Of a stretch of DNA of 64,000 bases, positions 1 to 10,212 are shown piece after piece. Each line of letters starts with the position of its first letter. The first letter of the stretch is position 1. Under the pieces are notes generated by a model. It was given only the letters and a program-made list of their open reading frames with translations. It did no database searches and was not told the origin of the DNA. This DNA is from a bacterium BMS3Bbin13 (lineage in GTDB: Bacteria; Pseudomonadota; Gammaproteobacteria; 21-64-14): assembly GCA_002897735.1 (NCBI GenBank), contig BDTW01000044.1, positions 29,874-93,873 on the forward strand. The letters run 5' to 3'. A program made the translations under genes and the position numbers.

Positions 1-2
1 AC

Positions 3-581
3 GGCATGTGGGGGTTGTTCGTCTTCGCGCCGCTGTTCTCCGCGCACGTGCAGCCTTGGGTCACCGAGCACCTCGGCGGCTGGCCGATCGTCGGGGCGTT
101 GTTCCAGGGTCCGCCGATGGGCATCGGGATCTTCACGGCGGGGCTGATCCTGGCGATCATGGTCATCCCGTTCATCGCATCGGTGATGCGCGACGTGTTC
201 GAGGTGGTGCCGCCGTTGTTGCGCGAGTCCGCCTACGGGCTGGGCGCCACGACCTGGGAGGTCGTGCGCGGCGTGGTGCTGCCCTACACCAAGATCGGGG
301 TGATCGGGGGTATCATGCTCGGACTGGGTCGCGCCCTCGGCGAGACCATGGCGGTGACCTTCGTGATCGGCAACGCCCACAGGATCAGCCCTTCGCTGTT
401 CATGCCGGGCGCGACCATCTCCTCCATCCTGGCCAACGAGTTCACGGAGGCCGACGGGCGCATCTATACTTCGTCGCTGCTCGCCGTCGGGCTGATCCTC
501 TTCCTGATCACCTTCATCGTGCTGGCGCTCGCCAAGCTGCTGTTGCTGCGGCTCACCGCGCAGGAGGGGCGTCGTGCGTAG
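3..581 (+). CDS. pstC: Phosphate ABC transporter permease PstC (5' truncated by window)
   Basis: Inner-membrane permease that forms, with PstA, the channel for phosphate import driven by PstB. Only the C-terminal 190 or so residues are present; the reading frame is open at the left edge and family members are about 300 residues, so the true start lies outside the window. The visible part has several hydrophobic segments and the cytoplasmic coupling loop ([14 protein letters not shown]) that docks on the ATPase, followed by the conserved [10 protein letters not shown] stretch typical of PstC. It ends in TAG at 579-581, overlapping the pstA start by 8 bp, so the two are translationally coupled. 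Followed by pstA, pstB and phoU in order, which settles the family assignment. Confidence 0.95.
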   Translation, partial: GMWGLFVFAPLFSAHVQPWVTEHLGGWPIVGALFQGPPMGIGIFTAGLILAIMVIPFIASVMRDVFEVVPPLLRESAYGLGATTWEVVRGVVLPYTKIGVIGGIMLGLGRALGETMAVTFVIGNAHRISPSLFMPGATISSILANEFTEADGRIYTSSLLAVGLILFLITFIVLALAKLLLLRLTAQEGRRA

Positions 582-1437
582 CTCCGCCGCCGCCACCCGG
601 CTCTATCGGCGCCGGCGGTTCGTCAACGCGCTCAATCTCGGGGCCTCGGTGCTCGCCACCGCCTTCGGCCTGTTCTGGCTGGTATGGCTGCTCTGGACCC
701 TGGTCAGTCACGGCTACCAGTGGATCAACCTCGATCTCTTCACCCTGCCTACGCCGCCGCCGGGCAGCGCCGGGGGGCTTTCCAACGCCATCGTCGGCAG
801 CCTGATGCTCACGGGCGTCGGCGTGGCGATCGGCACGCCGGTCGGGGTCCTGGCCGGGACCTATCTTTCGGAATTCGCTCGCGCCTCGCGCCTCGCGTCG
901 GTGGTGCGCTTCGTCAACGACGTATTGCTGAGCGCCCCTTCGATCCTGATCGGCGTATTCATCTACAATATCGCGGTGGTGACCATGGGGCACTTCTCCG
1001 GCTGGGCGGGGGGCTTGGCGCTGGCGCTGATCGTCATCCCGGTCGTGGTTCGCACCACGGAAGACATGCTGCGCCTGGTGCCGGATAGTCTGCGCGAGGC
1101 CGCCGCGGCCCTTGGGGCGCCGCGCTGGCGGGTGGTGCTCGTGATCGTATACCGGGCCGCCCGGGCTGGTATACTGACCGGCGTCCTTCTGGCCGTGGCG
1201 CGCATCAGCGGCGAGACCGCGCCGCTGCTGTTCACGGCGTTGAACAACCAGTTCTGGAGCACCAACATGGGCCAGCCGATGGCGAATCTGCCCGTGGTGA
1301 TCTTCCAGTTCGCGATGAGCCCCTACAAGGACTGGCACCACTTGGCGTGGGCCGGTGCGTTGCTCATCACCTTCACGATCCTGATCCTGAACATCATCGC
1401 CCGCATCCTGGTGCGGACACGCAAGACGGGGCATTGA
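574..1437 (+). CDS. pstA: Phosphate ABC transporter permease PstA
   Basis: Second membrane subunit of the Pst phosphate importer, 287 residues, a normal family length. It starts at GTG 574 inside the end of pstC, with a GGAGGGG ribosome-binding site at about 562-568. Several strongly hydrophobic segments are visible, with the EAA-type coupling loop ([14 protein letters not shown]) in the middle of the protein and the [10 protein letters not shown] motif characteristic of PstA downstream. Only four bases separate it from pstB. No unusual features were seen. Confidence 0.95.
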   Translation: MRSSAAATRLYRRRRFVNALNLGASVLATAFGLFWLVWLLWTLVSHGYQWINLDLFTLPTPPPGSAGGLSNAIVGSLMLTGVGVAIGTPVGVLAGTYLSEFARASRLASVVRFVNDVLLSAPSILIGVFIYNIAVVTMGHFSGWAGGLALALIVIPVVVRTTEDMLRLVPDSLREAAAALGAPRWRVVLVIVYRAARAGILTGVLLAVARISGETAPLLFTALNNQFWSTNMGQPMANLPVVIFQFAMSPYKDWHHLAWAGALLITFTILILNIIARILVRTRKTGH

Positions 1438-1441
1438 GGCC

Positions 1442-2350
1442 ATGGAGCCGGAGACCCTTCTGTCCGCGGATCGCGTCGCGTCCGTAGAGCCCGGCACTGC
1501 GTCGGCCGGTGCCGCGCCCGTGCGGGCGCCGCGCCCGGTGCCGGAAAGGAGCGGCAACGACACTTTGGGGCCGCAGACGGGGCCGGATGCCCGGTCCGAC
1601 GTGAAGATCCGCGTGCGGGGCCTCAACTTCCACTACGGGAAGTTCCAGGCCCTGCACGACATCAGCCTCGAGATCCGCGAGCGCTACGTGACCGCCTTCA
1701 TCGGCCCGTCCGGGTGCGGCAAGACCACGCTGCTGCGCGCATTCAACCGTATCTATGAACTCTATCCCGACCAGCGTGCGAGCGGCGAGGTCATCCTCGA
1801 CGGGGAAAACATCCTCGATCCGCGCCAGGACCTGAACCTGCTGCGTGCCCGGATCGGGATGGTGTTCCAGAAGCCGACGCCGTTCCCGATGTCGATCTAC
1901 GACAACATCGCCTTCGGGGTGCGACTCTACGAGCGGCTCTCGCGTACCCGGATGGGCGAGCGGGTGGAGTGGGCGTTGCGCAAGGCGGCGCTGTGGGGCG
2001 AGGTCAAGGACAAGCTCAAGCAGACCGGAACCCAGCTCTCGGGCGGCCAGCAGCAGCGCCTGTGCATCGCGCGGGCGATCGCCGTCAAGCCTGAGGTCCT
2101 GCTGCTCGACGAGCCGGCCTCGGCCCTGGACCCGATCTCCACGGCGCACATCGAGGAGTTGCTCGACGAGTTGAAGAAGGACTACACCATCGTCATCGTC
2201 ACCCACAACATGCAACAGGCGGCCCGCGTATCGGACTACACGGCCTTCATGTACCTCGGCAAGCTGATCGAGTTCAGCGCGACCGACCGGATCTTCACCA
2301 ATCCGCAGCGCAAGGAGACCGAGGATTACATCAGCGGTCGCTACGGCTGA
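1442..2350 (+). CDS. pstB: Phosphate ABC transporter ATPase PstB
   Basis: ATP-binding subunit powering phosphate import. After a non-homologous, Pro/Ala-rich N-terminal extension of about 50 residues, the standard PstB core begins at [13 protein letters not shown]. Walker A is GPSGCGKTT, the ABC signature is LSGGQQQR, Walker B is [11 protein letters not shown], and the H-loop is VTHNMQQ. The C-terminus contains the PstB-typical [16 protein letters not shown] ending. At 302 residues it is longer than the usual 250-260 because of the extension. The extension could be real, or the start could lie further in; the ATG at 1442 sits four bases after pstA, which favours the long form. Confidence 0.95.
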   Translation: MEPETLLSADRVASVEPGTASAGAAPVRAPRPVPERSGNDTLGPQTGPDARSDVKIRVRGLNFHYGKFQALHDISLEIRERYVTAFIGPSGCGKTTLLRAFNRIYELYPDQRASGEVILDGENILDPRQDLNLLRARIGMVFQKPTPFPMSIYDNIAFGVRLYERLSRTRMGERVEWALRKAALWGEVKDKLKQTGTQLSGGQQQRLCIARAIAVKPEVLLLDEPASALDPISTAHIEELLDELKKDYTIVIVTHNMQQAARVSDYTAFMYLGKLIEFSATDRIFTNPQRKETEDYISGRYG

Positions 2351-2394
2351 GGCGTCTCGGCACACGGACCGGCGATCCCGGCAGGATGGCAACG

Positions 2395-3135
2395 ATGAAC
2401 AAGATCGAAATCGGTCATCACATCTCCCAGCAGTTCAACACCGAGCTGGAGGACATCCGGCAGCGCGTGCTGGCGATGGGCGGGCTCGTCGAGCAGCAGA
2501 TCGGCGACGCGCTGAGCGCCTTGGTGGACGCCGACATCCAACTTGCGGAAGTCGTGGTGCGCAGCGACTACAAGGTCAACGCCATGGAGGTCGCGATCGA
2601 CGAAGAGTGCACCCACATCATCGCGCGCCGCCAGCCGGCGGCCACCGACCTGCGGCTGGTGGTGGCGGTGATCAAGACCATCACCGACCTCGAGCGCATC
2701 GGGGACGAGGCCGAGCGCATCGCGCGCATGGCTCTGCGCCTGGCGGAGGCGGGTAACGGCGGGGCGCGCAAGCACTTCACCCAGATCGAATACATGGGCG
2801 ATCGGGTCCGCAAGATGATGCACGAGGCGTTGGACGCGTTCGCGCGTACCGACCCCAATGCGGCGGTGGCGGTGTGGCGCAAGGATCAGCGCATCGACGA
2901 GGAATACGAGGCGATCATGCGCCAGCTCATCACCTTCATGATGGAAGACCCGCGCTCGATCCCGGTGGTCCTGGACGTGATGTGGTCGGCGCGCGCCCTG
3001 GAGCGTATCGGGGATCGCGCGCGCAACATCTGCGAGTACGTGATCTATCTGGTGCGCGGCAAGGACGTGCGTCACACCAGTCTCGAGCAGATGGAGAAGG
3101 AGGCGCGCAAGGGCACCGGCGGCGCGGGTGCCTGA
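2395..3135 (+). CDS. phoU: Phosphate signalling regulator PhoU
   Basis: Cytoplasmic negative regulator linking Pst transport to the PhoR/PhoB two-component system. It has two three-helix PhoU repeats, each ending with the metal-binding E(R)IGDxA(E/R)RI-type motif: LERIGDEAERIA near residue 100 and LERIGDRARNIC near residue 208. Length is about 246 residues, normal for the family. Two ATGs are in frame, at 2386 and 2395. GCAGG lies at 2381-2385, abutting the first ATG but nine bases before the second, so 2395 is preferred. Last gene of the pst operon; no phoB/phoR is in view. Confidence 0.94.
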   Translation: MNKIEIGHHISQQFNTELEDIRQRVLAMGGLVEQQIGDALSALVDADIQLAEVVVRSDYKVNAMEVAIDEECTHIIARRQPAATDLRLVVAVIKTITDLERIGDEAERIARMALRLAEAGNGGARKHFTQIEYMGDRVRKMMHEALDAFARTDPNAAVAVWRKDQRIDEEYEAIMRQLITFMMEDPRSIPVVLDVMWSARALERIGDRARNICEYVIYLVRGKDVRHTSLEQMEKEARKGTGGAGA

Positions 3136-3163
3136 GTGCCGGCGGGCGGCTCGAGCGTCGTCA

Positions 3164-3233
3164 GGCGGGCCGAGGCCCGCCCTACAGGGACATCGGTGAT
3201 CGCTCCACCTGTAGGGCAGGGCTTGCCCTGCCG
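3164..3233. repeat. Paired REP-like palindromes after phoU
   Basis: Two GC-rich palindromes face each other: GGCGGGCCGAGGCCCGCCCTACAGG (3164-3188, quoted without its last bases elsewhere) and the opposite-orientation CTGTAGGGCAGGGCTTGCCC form at 3209-3233. They belong to a dispersed family found in many intergenic gaps of this window, always with CTAC/GTAG at one foot of the stem. They lie between convergent phoU and modC and could act as a bidirectional transcription block, though no T-run follows. Confidence 0.7.
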
Positions 3234-3307
3234 ACGCCGCCGATTTTCGCGATGGCGTCGAAATGAGCTACGGACCCCACGGACCGGCGGGGAATCGGGC
3301 TGCGCGG

Positions 3308-4381
3308 TCAGGATAGCGCCACGCTCTTGACCTGGGCGAAGACCGCTTGGCCGGGGTGCAGGCCGAGGGCGTCGGCGGATCGGCGGGTGACGCGGGCGAG
3401 CAGGGCGGCGCCGCCGACGTCGAGACGCACCATGACCTGCGCGGGGGACTCGGCGGCCAGTTCCGAGACCTGTGCCGGGAGCACGTTGAGGATGCTGGTG
3501 CGCCGCGGCGGGTCGAGGGCGATGCTGATGTCGCGCGCGAGGATGCGCACGCGCACGCGGGCGCCGATCGGTTCCGGGTGTTGCGCGATCATGAGCCGGC
3601 CGCCGGGGAATGCAAGGCCGGTGAGGCGGTAGTCCGGGTCGTGTTCGGCGATCACCGTATCGAGTACCGCGCCCGCCTGGTCGCCGTGGGCGGTGGGCAG
3701 GTCGAGGCGCGCGAGCATCTCGGCGAGGGCCCCGCAGGCGCGTACCCGCCCATCCTCGATCAGCACCATGCGGTCGGCCAGGCGCGCGACCTCGTCGAGC
3801 GAGTGGCTGACCAGCAGTACCGGCAGGTCGAGGGTGTCGTGCAATCGTTCGAGGTAGGGCAGGATCCGCAGCCGGCCCGCGAGATCGAGCGCGGAGAGCG
3901 GTTCGTCGAGCAACAGCAGGCGCGGGGCGCTCACCAGGGCGCGCGCGATGGCCACGCGCTGGCGCTCGCCTCCGGAGAGCTGATGCGGGCGGCGGGTGAG
4001 CAGCCCCTCGAGTTCCAACCACCGGGCGGCGTGATCCGGATCGACGGTGCGTTCGCGCGGCGGTGCGCGGCGCCAGGCATAGTCGAGGTTGCCGCGCACC
4101 GTGCGATGGGGGAACAGGGCGGTCTCCTGGGAGACGTAGCCCACTGCGCGCCGATGCGTGGGCACGAAGATTCTTCGTGCGCTGTCCTGCCAGGCCAAGC
4201 CGGATACCCGCACCACACCCGCGGCGTCCGGCTCGAGACCGGCGATGGCGCGCAGCAGCGTGGTCTTGCCGGAGCCCGAGGGGCCGAATAGTGCGGTGAC
4301 GCCGCGCGCGGGCGCATCGAAGCGCGCCTCCAGGCGGAATCCGGGGCGCTCCAGTCGGAGGTCTACGCGGATCGCGTTCAC
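3308..4381 (-). CDS. modC: Molybdate ABC transporter ATPase ModC
   Basis: ATPase of the molybdate importer, 357 residues. The N-terminal ABC domain carries Walker [10 protein letters not shown], signature [15 protein letters not shown], Walker [12 protein letters not shown] and H-loop SHSLDEVA. The C-terminal roughly 130 residues form the ModC-type TOBE/molybdopterin-binding regulatory domain ([13 protein letters not shown], then [10 protein letters not shown]). The frame stays open upstream across modB. The start is GTG at 4381-4379, because it overlaps the modB stop (GTGA) and gives the normal family length. Last gene of the argD-argF-modA-modB-modC run. Confidence 0.93.
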   Translation of the reverse strand: MNAIRVDLRLERPGFRLEARFDAPARGVTALFGPSGSGKTTLLRAIAGLEPDAAGVVRVSGLAWQDSARRIFVPTHRRAVGYVSQETALFPHRTVRGNLDYAWRRAPPRERTVDPDHAARWLELEGLLTRRPHQLSGGERQRVAIARALVSAPRLLLLDEPLSALDLAGRLRILPYLERLHDTLDLPVLLVSHSLDEVARLADRMVLIEDGRVRACGALAEMLARLDLPTAHGDQAGAVLDTVIAEHDPDYRLTGLAFPGGRLMIAQHPEPIGARVRVRILARDISIALDPPRRTSILNVLPAQVSELAAESPAQVMVRLDVGGAALLARVTRRSADALGLHPGQAVFAQVKSVALS

Positions 4382-5064
4382 AGGCCGCGGCGCCGCAGCC
4401 GGCGATTGATGGTGTAGACCATCAGCAGGATCAGGAACGAGAACGCCAGCAGCCCGGCGGCGAGGACGTTGGCGCGGGCGTACTGTAGATCCTGCACGTG
4501 GTTGTAGATGGCGATCGAGGCCACCTCGGTGCGCCCGGGGATGCCCCCGCCGATCATGAGGACCACGCCGAACTCGCCGACCGTGTGCGCGAAGCCGAGC
4601 GTGGCCGCGGTGACCAGTCCGCGCCGTGCGAGCGGTAATGCCACGGTGAAGAACCGGTCCAGTGGTCCGGCGCGTAGCGTCGCGGCGGCCTCGAGCAGCA
4701 CCCGGCCCTGGGATTCGAAGGCCGCCTGCAGGGGCTGGACCACGAACGGCAGCGAGTAGATCACCGAGCCCACTACCAGCCCGGCGAAGCTGAACGGCAG
4801 GGTCGAATCGGTGAGCCGCCCCCAGGCCGCTCCCAGCGGGCTGTGCGGTCCGAGGCCCACGAGCAGGTAGAAGCCGAGCACCGTGGGGGGCATCACCAGC
4901 GGCATGGCGACCAGCGCCTCGATCGGCGTGCGCAGCGCGGAGTGGGTGCGTGCCAGCCACCACGCGAGCGGCGTACCCAGCACGAGCAGGATCAACGTCG
5001 TGGTGGCGGCCAGGCGCAGCGTGATCACTACCGCTGTGAGGTCTGCGGTCACCGCCGGGCTCAT
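4378..5064 (-). CDS. modB: Molybdate ABC transporter permease ModB
   Basis: Inner-membrane permease of the molybdate importer, 228 residues, typical length. It has about five to six hydrophobic helices. The family's [16 protein letters not shown] motif, part of the coupling loop region to ModC, lies at about residues 160-175. The gene starts 54 bp after modA and overlaps modC by four bases (GTGA). Substrate could in principle be tungstate or sulfate, but the ModA-ModB-ModC set with the TOBE domain on the ATPase favours molybdate. Confidence 0.93.
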   Translation of the reverse strand: MSPAVTADLTAVVITLRLAATTTLILLVLGTPLAWWLARTHSALRTPIEALVAMPLVMPPTVLGFYLLVGLGPHSPLGAAWGRLTDSTLPFSFAGLVVGSVIYSLPFVVQPLQAAFESQGRVLLEAAATLRAGPLDRFFTVALPLARRGLVTAATLGFAHTVGEFGVVLMIGGGIPGRTEVASIAIYNHVQDLQYARANVLAAGLLAFSFLILLMVYTINRRLRRRGL

Positions 5065-5118
5065 GCGCGGCCCCCGCTCGGCGGGAGGTCGCGGTGCGGC
5101 GTCATGCCCGCGCGCGCC

Positions 5119-5919
5119 TCAGGGCCGGCGGGCGTCGGTGCGCACCGCTGCCGGCAGGCCGTAGCCGTGCGCACGGATCACCCGGCGTGCCGCCGGCCCG
5201 CGCAGGTAGGCGAGGAAGGCGCGCGCCGTGCGCTTGTGCGCCGCGCGGGCGAGCAGCACCGCCTGCTGGCGGATCGGCGGGTACAGCGCGGCCGGCACGA
5301 GCCAGCGCGAGCCGGCGCGCGGGGTGTGCGCCGGCGGCACCTCGGAGAGCGCGACGAAACCGAGCTGCGCGTTGCCGCTGGCGACGAACTGGTAGGTCTG
5401 CGCGATGTTCTCCCCGGTCACCAGGCGCGGCGCGAGCCGCCGCCACAGGCCCAGGTGTTCGAGGACCGCGCGCGCCGCGGCGCCGTAGGGGGCGGTGCGC
5501 GGGTCGGCGATCGCCAGATGCCGGAAGCGTCCCTGCGCGAGCACCTTGCCGCCGCGCTCGATCAGCCCGGCGAGCGTGCTCCACAGTACCAGCCGCCCGA
5601 GGGCGTAGGTGAAACGGCTGCCCGGGACCGTCAGGCCGGCGCGCTCCAGCAGGCGCGGGCGGCGCGCGTCCGCCGCCAGGAACACCGCGAACGGCGCGCC
5701 GTAGCGGATCTGCGCGTAGAGGCTACCGGTCGAGCCGAAGCTCAGCCGCACGCGTCCGCCGCCGGCGGCCTCGAAACGCGCCGCCAGGGTGCGCGCGGTG
5801 CCGATGAAGTTGGCCGCCACCGCGACGTCCACGCTCGCCGGCGCGGCGGCCGCGAACCCCGGAAGGGCGCCCAGAAGAAACAGGAGCAGCGCGCCGCGGC
5901 GGCGCCTCAGTGCGCGCAC
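5119..5919 (-). CDS. modA: Periplasmic molybdate-binding protein ModA
   Basis: Binds molybdate (or tungstate) in the periplasm and delivers it to ModBC. About 266 residues. An N-terminal arginine-rich stretch followed by a hydrophobic [16 protein letters not shown] segment is a Sec signal peptide. The mature protein starts VDVAVAANF, the hallmark of ModA, and contains the [12 protein letters not shown] anion-binding stretch and the [13 protein letters not shown] motif. I place the start at GTG 5919-5917, which overlaps the end of argF by 13 bp; longer in-frame starts would run far into argF. The mod genes are thus transcribed directly out of the arginine genes. Confidence 0.92.
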   Translation of the reverse strand: MRALRRRRGALLLFLLGALPGFAAAAPASVDVAVAANFIGTARTLAARFEAAGGGRVRLSFGSTGSLYAQIRYGAPFAVFLAADARRPRLLERAGLTVPGSRFTYALGRLVLWSTLAGLIERGGKVLAQGRFRHLAIADPRTAPYGAAARAVLEHLGLWRRLAPRLVTGENIAQTYQFVASGNAQLGFVALSEVPPAHTPRAGSRWLVPAALYPPIRQQAVLLARAAHKRTARAFLAYLRGPAARRVIRAHGYGLPAAVRTDARRP

Positions 5920-6815
5920 AGCAGGAACTCCAGCAGGGCCTTCTGCGAATGCAGCCGGTTCTCCGCCTCGTCCCAGACGACGCTTTGCGGCCCGTCGATG
6001 ACCTCGGCGGCGACCTCCTCGCCGCGGTGGGCCGGCAGGCAGTGCATGAACAGCGCGTCGGGCTTGGCCCGCGCCATGATCTCGGGGGTCACCCGGTAGG
6101 GCTCGAAGGCGCGCGCGCGCGCCAGGTGTTCCTCCTCCTGGCCCATGCTCGCCCAGACGTCGGTGACCACCAGATCGGCGCCGCTCGCCGCCTGCAGGGG
6201 GTCGCGGACCACTCGTGCGTGCGCACCGGCACCCGCGAGGATGCGCGGGTCCGGGTCGAAGCCTTCCGGGCAGGCGACGCGCAGTTCGAAGTCGAAGCGC
6301 CCCGCCGCATGCAGGTAGCTGTGGCACATGTTGTTGCCGTCGCCCAGCCAGACCACGGTGCGCCCGCGGATCTCCCCGCGATGTTCCAGGTAGGTCTGCA
6401 CGTCGGCGAGCAATTGGCAGGGGTGGAAACGGTCGGTGAGCGCGTTGATGACCGGTACGCCGGAGTGGGCGGCGAAGCGTTCGGCCTTTTCGTGCTCGTA
6501 GGTGCGGATCATGACGCAGTCGACCATGCGCGAGAGCACGCGCGCGGTGTCTTCGACCGGCTCGCCGCGCCCGAGCTGGCTGTCGCGCGGCGAGAGGAAG
6601 ATCGCATGGCCCCCGAACTGGGTCATGGCGGCCTCGAAGGAGACCCGCGTGCGGGTCGAGGACTTCTCGAAGATCATCCCCAGTACGCGGTTCTTGAGCG
6701 GTTCGTAGAGTTGTCCGGCGGCGTGCCGCACCTTCAATTCGACGGCGCGCGCGAGCAGGGCGCGCAGCTCCGCGGAAGTGAGGTCGGTAAGGGTCAGGAA
6801 GTGCCGGACGCCCAT
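5907..6815 (-). CDS. argF: Ornithine carbamoyltransferase
   Basis: Catalyses carbamoyl phosphate + ornithine to citrulline in arginine biosynthesis; cytoplasmic trimer. 302 residues, normal length. The carbamoyl phosphate-binding STRTR motif is near residue 52, HPCQ (HPCQLLAD) near 131, and the ornithine-binding [11 protein letters not shown] motif near 260, all intact. It begins 22 bp after argD and ends inside the start of modA. The biosynthetic rather than catabolic role is inferred from the argD neighbour and the absence of arcA/arcC. Confidence 0.96.
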   Translation of the reverse strand: MGVRHFLTLTDLTSAELRALLARAVELKVRHAAGQLYEPLKNRVLGMIFEKSSTRTRVSFEAAMTQFGGHAIFLSPRDSQLGRGEPVEDTARVLSRMVDCVMIRTYEHEKAERFAAHSGVPVINALTDRFHPCQLLADVQTYLEHRGEIRGRTVVWLGDGNNMCHSYLHAAGRFDFELRVACPEGFDPDPRILAGAGAHARVVRDPLQAASGADLVVTDVWASMGQEEEHLARARAFEPYRVTPEIMARAKPDALFMHCLPAHRGEEVAAEVIDGPQSVVWDEAENRLHSQKALLEFLLCAH

Positions 6816-6837
6816 GAGGGATGCGTGCGTCGCGGCC

Positions 6838-8016
6838 TCAGGCCGCGACGCAGAACGCCTGGACCAGGCCGCAGACCTCGTTCACGATCCGCTCGGCCTG
6901 GGCGTCGCTGAGGATCAGCGGCGGGAGCAGCCGGATGACCCGTTCCGCGGTGACGTTGATGAGCAACCCGCGTTCGAGGGCGCGTTGCACGAGATCGGTG
7001 CACGGGCGGTTGAGTTCGATCCCGATCATCAGTCCGCGGCCGCGGATCTCGCGCACTCCGGCGGCGGGCGGGAGTCCGCGCGCGAGGCCTTCGCGGATGC
7101 GTTCGCCGAGTTGCGCGGCGCGGGTGACCAGATCCTGTTCAGTGATCGTGCGCAGCACGGCGAGTGCGGCGCTGCAGGCGAGCGGGTTGCCGCCGAAGGT
7201 GGAGGCGTGCGTGCCGGGTGTGAACAGCGCCGCCGCCGGTCCGTGCGCGAGGCATGCGCCGATCGGCACGCCGTTGCCAAGACCCTTGGCCAGCGCGATG
7301 ACGTCCGGGCGCACGGCCTCGTGCTGGAAGGCGAACCAATCGCCGGTGCGCGCGATACCGGTCTGCACCTCGTCGAGCATCATCAGCCAGCCGAACTCGT
7401 CGCACAGCGCGCGCACGCCGGCGAGGTAGCCCGGATCCGGGACCCGCACCCCGCTCTCGCCCTGGATCGGCTCGAGGAGCACCGCCACCGCGTCGGGGCT
7501 GTTGCGGGCGATCGCCCGCAACCCGTCGAGATCGTTGTACGGCACCCGCAGAAAGCCCGGCACCAGGGGCTCGAAGCCGGCCTGTACCCGGCGGTTGCCC
7601 GTCGCGGTAAGGGTGGCGAGGGTGCGACCGTGGAAGCTGCCCTCGGCGACGACCACGGCGGGTCGCGCTATGCCGCGCCGGTGCCCGTACAGGCGCGCCA
7701 GCTTGATCGCCGCTTCATTGGCCTCGGCGCCGGAATTGCAGAAAAACGCCGTCTCCATACCGGAGCGTTCCGCGAGCTGCGTCGCCAACTCGGCTTGCAG
7801 CGGGATCTCGTAGAGATTGGAGGTATGGATGAGGGTCCCCGCCTGTGCGCACAGCGCCTCGGCGACGCCCGGGTGCGCATGGCCGAGTCCGCAAACGGCG
7901 ATACCGCTCACGGCATCCAGATACTCGCGCCCGGTCGAGTCCCAAAGTACCGCACCGGCGCCGCGCGCGAAGCTCACCGGCAGGCGCGCGTAGGTGGACA
8001 TCAGGGCATCGCTCAT
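6838..8016 (-). CDS. argD: Acetylornithine aminotransferase
   Basis: PLP-dependent class III aminotransferase converting N-acetylglutamate semialdehyde to N-acetylornithine; it may also serve as succinyldiaminopimelate aminotransferase in lysine synthesis. About 392 residues. The N-terminus [10 protein letters not shown]...[12 protein letters not shown] is diagnostic. Cofactor residues are recognisable: the [15 protein letters not shown] segment with the ring-stacking Asp, and [14 protein letters not shown] carrying the Schiff-base lysine. The ATG at 8016 (MSDALMSTY) is preferred over one six codons upstream because family members begin there; no strong ribosome-binding site decides it. First gene of the arg-mod run. 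Confidence 0.95.
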   Translation of the reverse strand: MSDALMSTYARLPVSFARGAGAVLWDSTGREYLDAVSGIAVCGLGHAHPGVAEALCAQAGTLIHTSNLYEIPLQAELATQLAERSGMETAFFCNSGAEANEAAIKLARLYGHRRGIARPAVVVAEGSFHGRTLATLTATGNRRVQAGFEPLVPGFLRVPYNDLDGLRAIARNSPDAVAVLLEPIQGESGVRVPDPGYLAGVRALCDEFGWLMMLDEVQTGIARTGDWFAFQHEAVRPDVIALAKGLGNGVPIGACLAHGPAAALFTPGTHASTFGGNPLACSAALAVLRTITEQDLVTRAAQLGERIREGLARGLPPAAGVREIRGRGLMIGIELNRPCTDLVQRALERGLLINVTAERVIRLLPPLILSDAQAERIVNEVCGLVQAFCVAA

Positions 8017-8810
8017 GTGTGACCTATCCGGCATCTCGGGCCGCGCGGCATCGAGGCGACACCGAAACGGCGAAAACCGAGGATTTTATTCCGACGTGGG
8101 CTGCCAGGCAAGGCGCGGAGTAAGCGCCGAACAAGGCGTTTCATTCGACCGGTGACATCGTAGGAGAATTTTGTCGTAGATTCAATCTTGTAGCTGCCAA
8201 GAAAGTCAATCGGCGGATTCGCGGCGGGTAAGTGAGTTGGGTCGTCATGTGCATCACGTTGTAAAAGAGATGCTTCTCGATGAAGGGCGGTCGCACCCGG
8301 AGAAGTCGCCGAACGACCGTTCATTCGGCGGATATCCGGCACCATCATACAGGTTATTGAAAAAGTCTATCGGGGTATTGATTGGCCCGCAAAGGGAGGC
8401 GGAATATCTCAACCGGATGTCGAGAAACGGCTTGACGAATGGAATACCGGGGAACCGTGGGCGGTTTGTTTTATTGTCCCTGATAGGGGATCCGTAGATC
8501 CCGCATTTTTTGGGTAATGTGAGGATCGGCATCCTCCGGGGTGGTTCCCGGGTTTCCGGTGCGAACCTGAAAAGAAGGTTCCTTTTTCCACCGTGAGAAG
8601 GGCGATCATCGGCCGAATGGCCGATCGATCCGGCTTGGGACGGTGGAGTTCACGGCTATCGCCGTGGTGCACGAAATAAAGCGGCGGAGAATTCCCATTG
8701 TAGCGGTAATATACGGAAAGCGGCCCCACCTACAGCGGTGCGGCTTCTTTCGCGGTGGGCCGGTTCGTCCGGCCGTGACTGCGAAACAAACTTGACCTGC
8801 GGAGGCAAAA
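8017..8810. other. Long intergenic region, no gene recognised
   Basis: About 790 bp between argD and rubrerythrin. Base composition falls visibly below the flanking arg genes. Short open frames exist on both strands, but none shows a recognisable motif, ribosome-binding site or periodic codon use. It must contain the argD promoter on the left and the rubrerythrin promoter on the right; a TAATATA box near 8708 is a candidate -10 for the latter, but no good -35 is seen. The composition suggests imported or decayed sequence. Confidence 0.5.
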
Positions 8811-9389
8811 ATGCCTAAAGACATCAAGGGCACGCAAACGGAAAAAAACCTGCTGATTGCATTTGCAGGTGAATCACAGGCACGAAACCGATATACGTAT
8901 TTCGCCGGTGCGGCAAAAAAGGAAGGTTTGGTTCAGATAGCGGATATATTCGAAGAAACCGCGAATCAGGAAAAAGAACATGCCAAAAGGTTCTTTAAAT
9001 TTCTTGAAGGCGGTGATGTTGAAATAACGGAAAAATTTCCCGCCGGGAAAATCGGAACGACACTTGAAAATTTACGGGCGGCCGCGGCGGGAGAAGAACA
9101 CGAATGGACGGAAATGTATCCCGGCTTCGCAAAAGTGGCCAGGGAGGAAGGTTTCACCCAAATTGCGGCGGCATTCGATGCAATTTCAATTTCTGAAAAA
9201 CAGCATGGCAAGCGATACACGGACCTTGCAGCCAATCTCGAGGCGGGGAAGGTCTTCAAGAGGAATGGGAAGGTTGTTTGGCGTTGTCGAAATTGCGGCT
9301 ATCTTCATGAGGCGGAAGAGGCGCCGGAGATATGCCCCGCTTGTCTGCACCCCCGGGCACATTTCGAATTATTGGGCGAAAACTGGTAG
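8811..9389 (+). CDS. rbr: Rubrerythrin (non-haem diiron peroxidase)
   Basis: Cytoplasmic peroxide-reducing protein, 192 residues, the classical two-domain form. The N-terminal four-helix ferritin-like domain has diiron ligands in AGESQARNRY, ANQEKEHAKRF, GEEHEW and ISEKQHGKRY. The C-terminal rubredoxin-like domain carries CRNCGY and CPACLHP, which hold one FeS4 iron. The ATG at 8811 follows GCGGAGGC with good spacing. The gene is AT-rich with many AAA lysine codons, unlike the GC-rich arg and pst genes, so it was probably acquired. Its electron donor (rubredoxin or NADH reductase) is not encoded nearby. Confidence 0.95.
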   Translation: MPKDIKGTQTEKNLLIAFAGESQARNRYTYFAGAAKKEGLVQIADIFEETANQEKEHAKRFFKFLEGGDVEITEKFPAGKIGTTLENLRAAAAGEEHEWTEMYPGFAKVAREEGFTQIAAAFDAISISEKQHGKRYTDLAANLEAGKVFKRNGKVVWRCRNCGYLHEAEEAPEICPACLHPRAHFELLGENW

Positions 9390-9447
9390 TCCGATATCGA
9401 ATTTGCAACAAATATCCCGGTGAGCCCCGACGATCATCGATTCCTAT

Positions 9448-9604
9448 CGGTCTCTGCGTCCGATTCGGAAGAGTGATATCGAAGGTATGAGCGACCCCGT
9501 TGTCCCGGGTTATTGCGGAGCGCCGTGCACTCTGCAATGACCCGGGATGTCCTCGTCTATCCCACCTACCGCAGGGCGGAACGATTCTTCTGAACCGAGA
9601 GTCT
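9448..9604. repeat. 157-bp direct repeat, copy A
   Basis: A 157-bp block repeated in the same orientation at 10839-10995, with about eight differences by eye. It starts CGGTCTCTGCGTCC and ends AACCGAGAGTCT. It contains no complete reading frame I recognise. Together the two copies bracket the MNT/HEPN gene pair. Confidence 0.85.
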
Positions 9605-9921
9605 GGAAAAACCGGTACTTCCGTGCCACCAATGCCCCGGTCGATCAGAAGCACGCCGGGCCGGATACGGCTTGGTTGTGTGAGGCGCCACGCACATCCT
9701 GCGCAATGGTGCGGTTGTCACCACGCACGGGGGGCGACCGATAGAAGGTATGGTAGAATTGAGTGTGCGACTCCGTCCCTTCGGGAGATGAGAGATGGTC
9801 GCGGGATTCGAGGATATCAACCGGTGATTGCGGACGCTGATCGTGCGCGGGCTGAACAAGAACTGCGGAACGAAAGAAGCCGTGCGGAAATTGATCAATA
9901 TCTGCACAACAAAAAAATCAA
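9605..9921. other. Intergenic stretch between repeat A and mntA
   Basis: About 317 bp with no confident gene. A plus-strand frame ending at 9924 finishes with an Arg/Glu-rich, coiled-coil-like tail (RARAEQELRNERSRAEID), which could be the remnant of a larger protein end, but no start or domain supports it. The mntA promoter should lie here; a GGTATGGTAGAATTGAG stretch near 9747 has a TAGAAT box. Confidence 0.35.
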
Positions 9922-10212
9922 ATGAAACCGTCTATTGCATTCCAGCAGCACCACGAGGCCATCCGGCAGATCGTTGAGCGACATCATGCCAAAAACCCTC
10001 GCGTCTTCGGCTCTGTGTTGCACGGCCTGGACGCCGATGATAGCGATCTGGACATCCTAATCGACCCCACCGGTGAAACCTCGCTCTTTGATATTGGCGC
10101 CATCCGTGTCGAACTAATGGAACTCCTTGGGGTTGAGGTCGATGTGCTGACCCCCGGCGCGCTGCCGGACAGGTGGAAAATGGAAGTGCTGAATGAGGCT
10201 CGGCCTGTATGA
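9922..10212 (+). CDS. mntA: MNT-type nucleotidyltransferase antitoxin (MntA-like)
   Basis: Minimal nucleotidyltransferase of 96 residues. In characterised MntA/HepT pairs this protein neutralises the HEPN toxin by AMPylating it. The signature GSX10DXD is exact: Gly30-Ser31, ten residues, then Asp42-Leu43-Asp44 (FGSVLHG...SDLDILID). A third acidic residue sits in VEVDVLTP near residue 74. The stop overlaps the next start by four bases (ATGA), tying it to the HEPN gene. Function is inferred from the family; polarity of toxin and antitoxin follows published MntA/HepT work. Confidence 0.88.
   Translation: MKPSIAFQQHHEAIRQIVERHHAKNPRVFGSVLHGLDADDSDLDILIDPTGETSLFDIGAIRVELMELLGVEVDVLTPGALPDRWKMEVLNEARPV

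Noticed and set aside
4382..4963. N-terminal extension of ModC by about 194 residues
   Set aside because: The extension is read in a shifted frame over modB and has no similarity to a domain; GTG 4381 gives the normal length.
9823..9924. Coiled-coil tail before mntA, possibly the end of a Uma2-like protein
   Set aside because: Only about 30 residues, no domain or start; resemblance is compositional.
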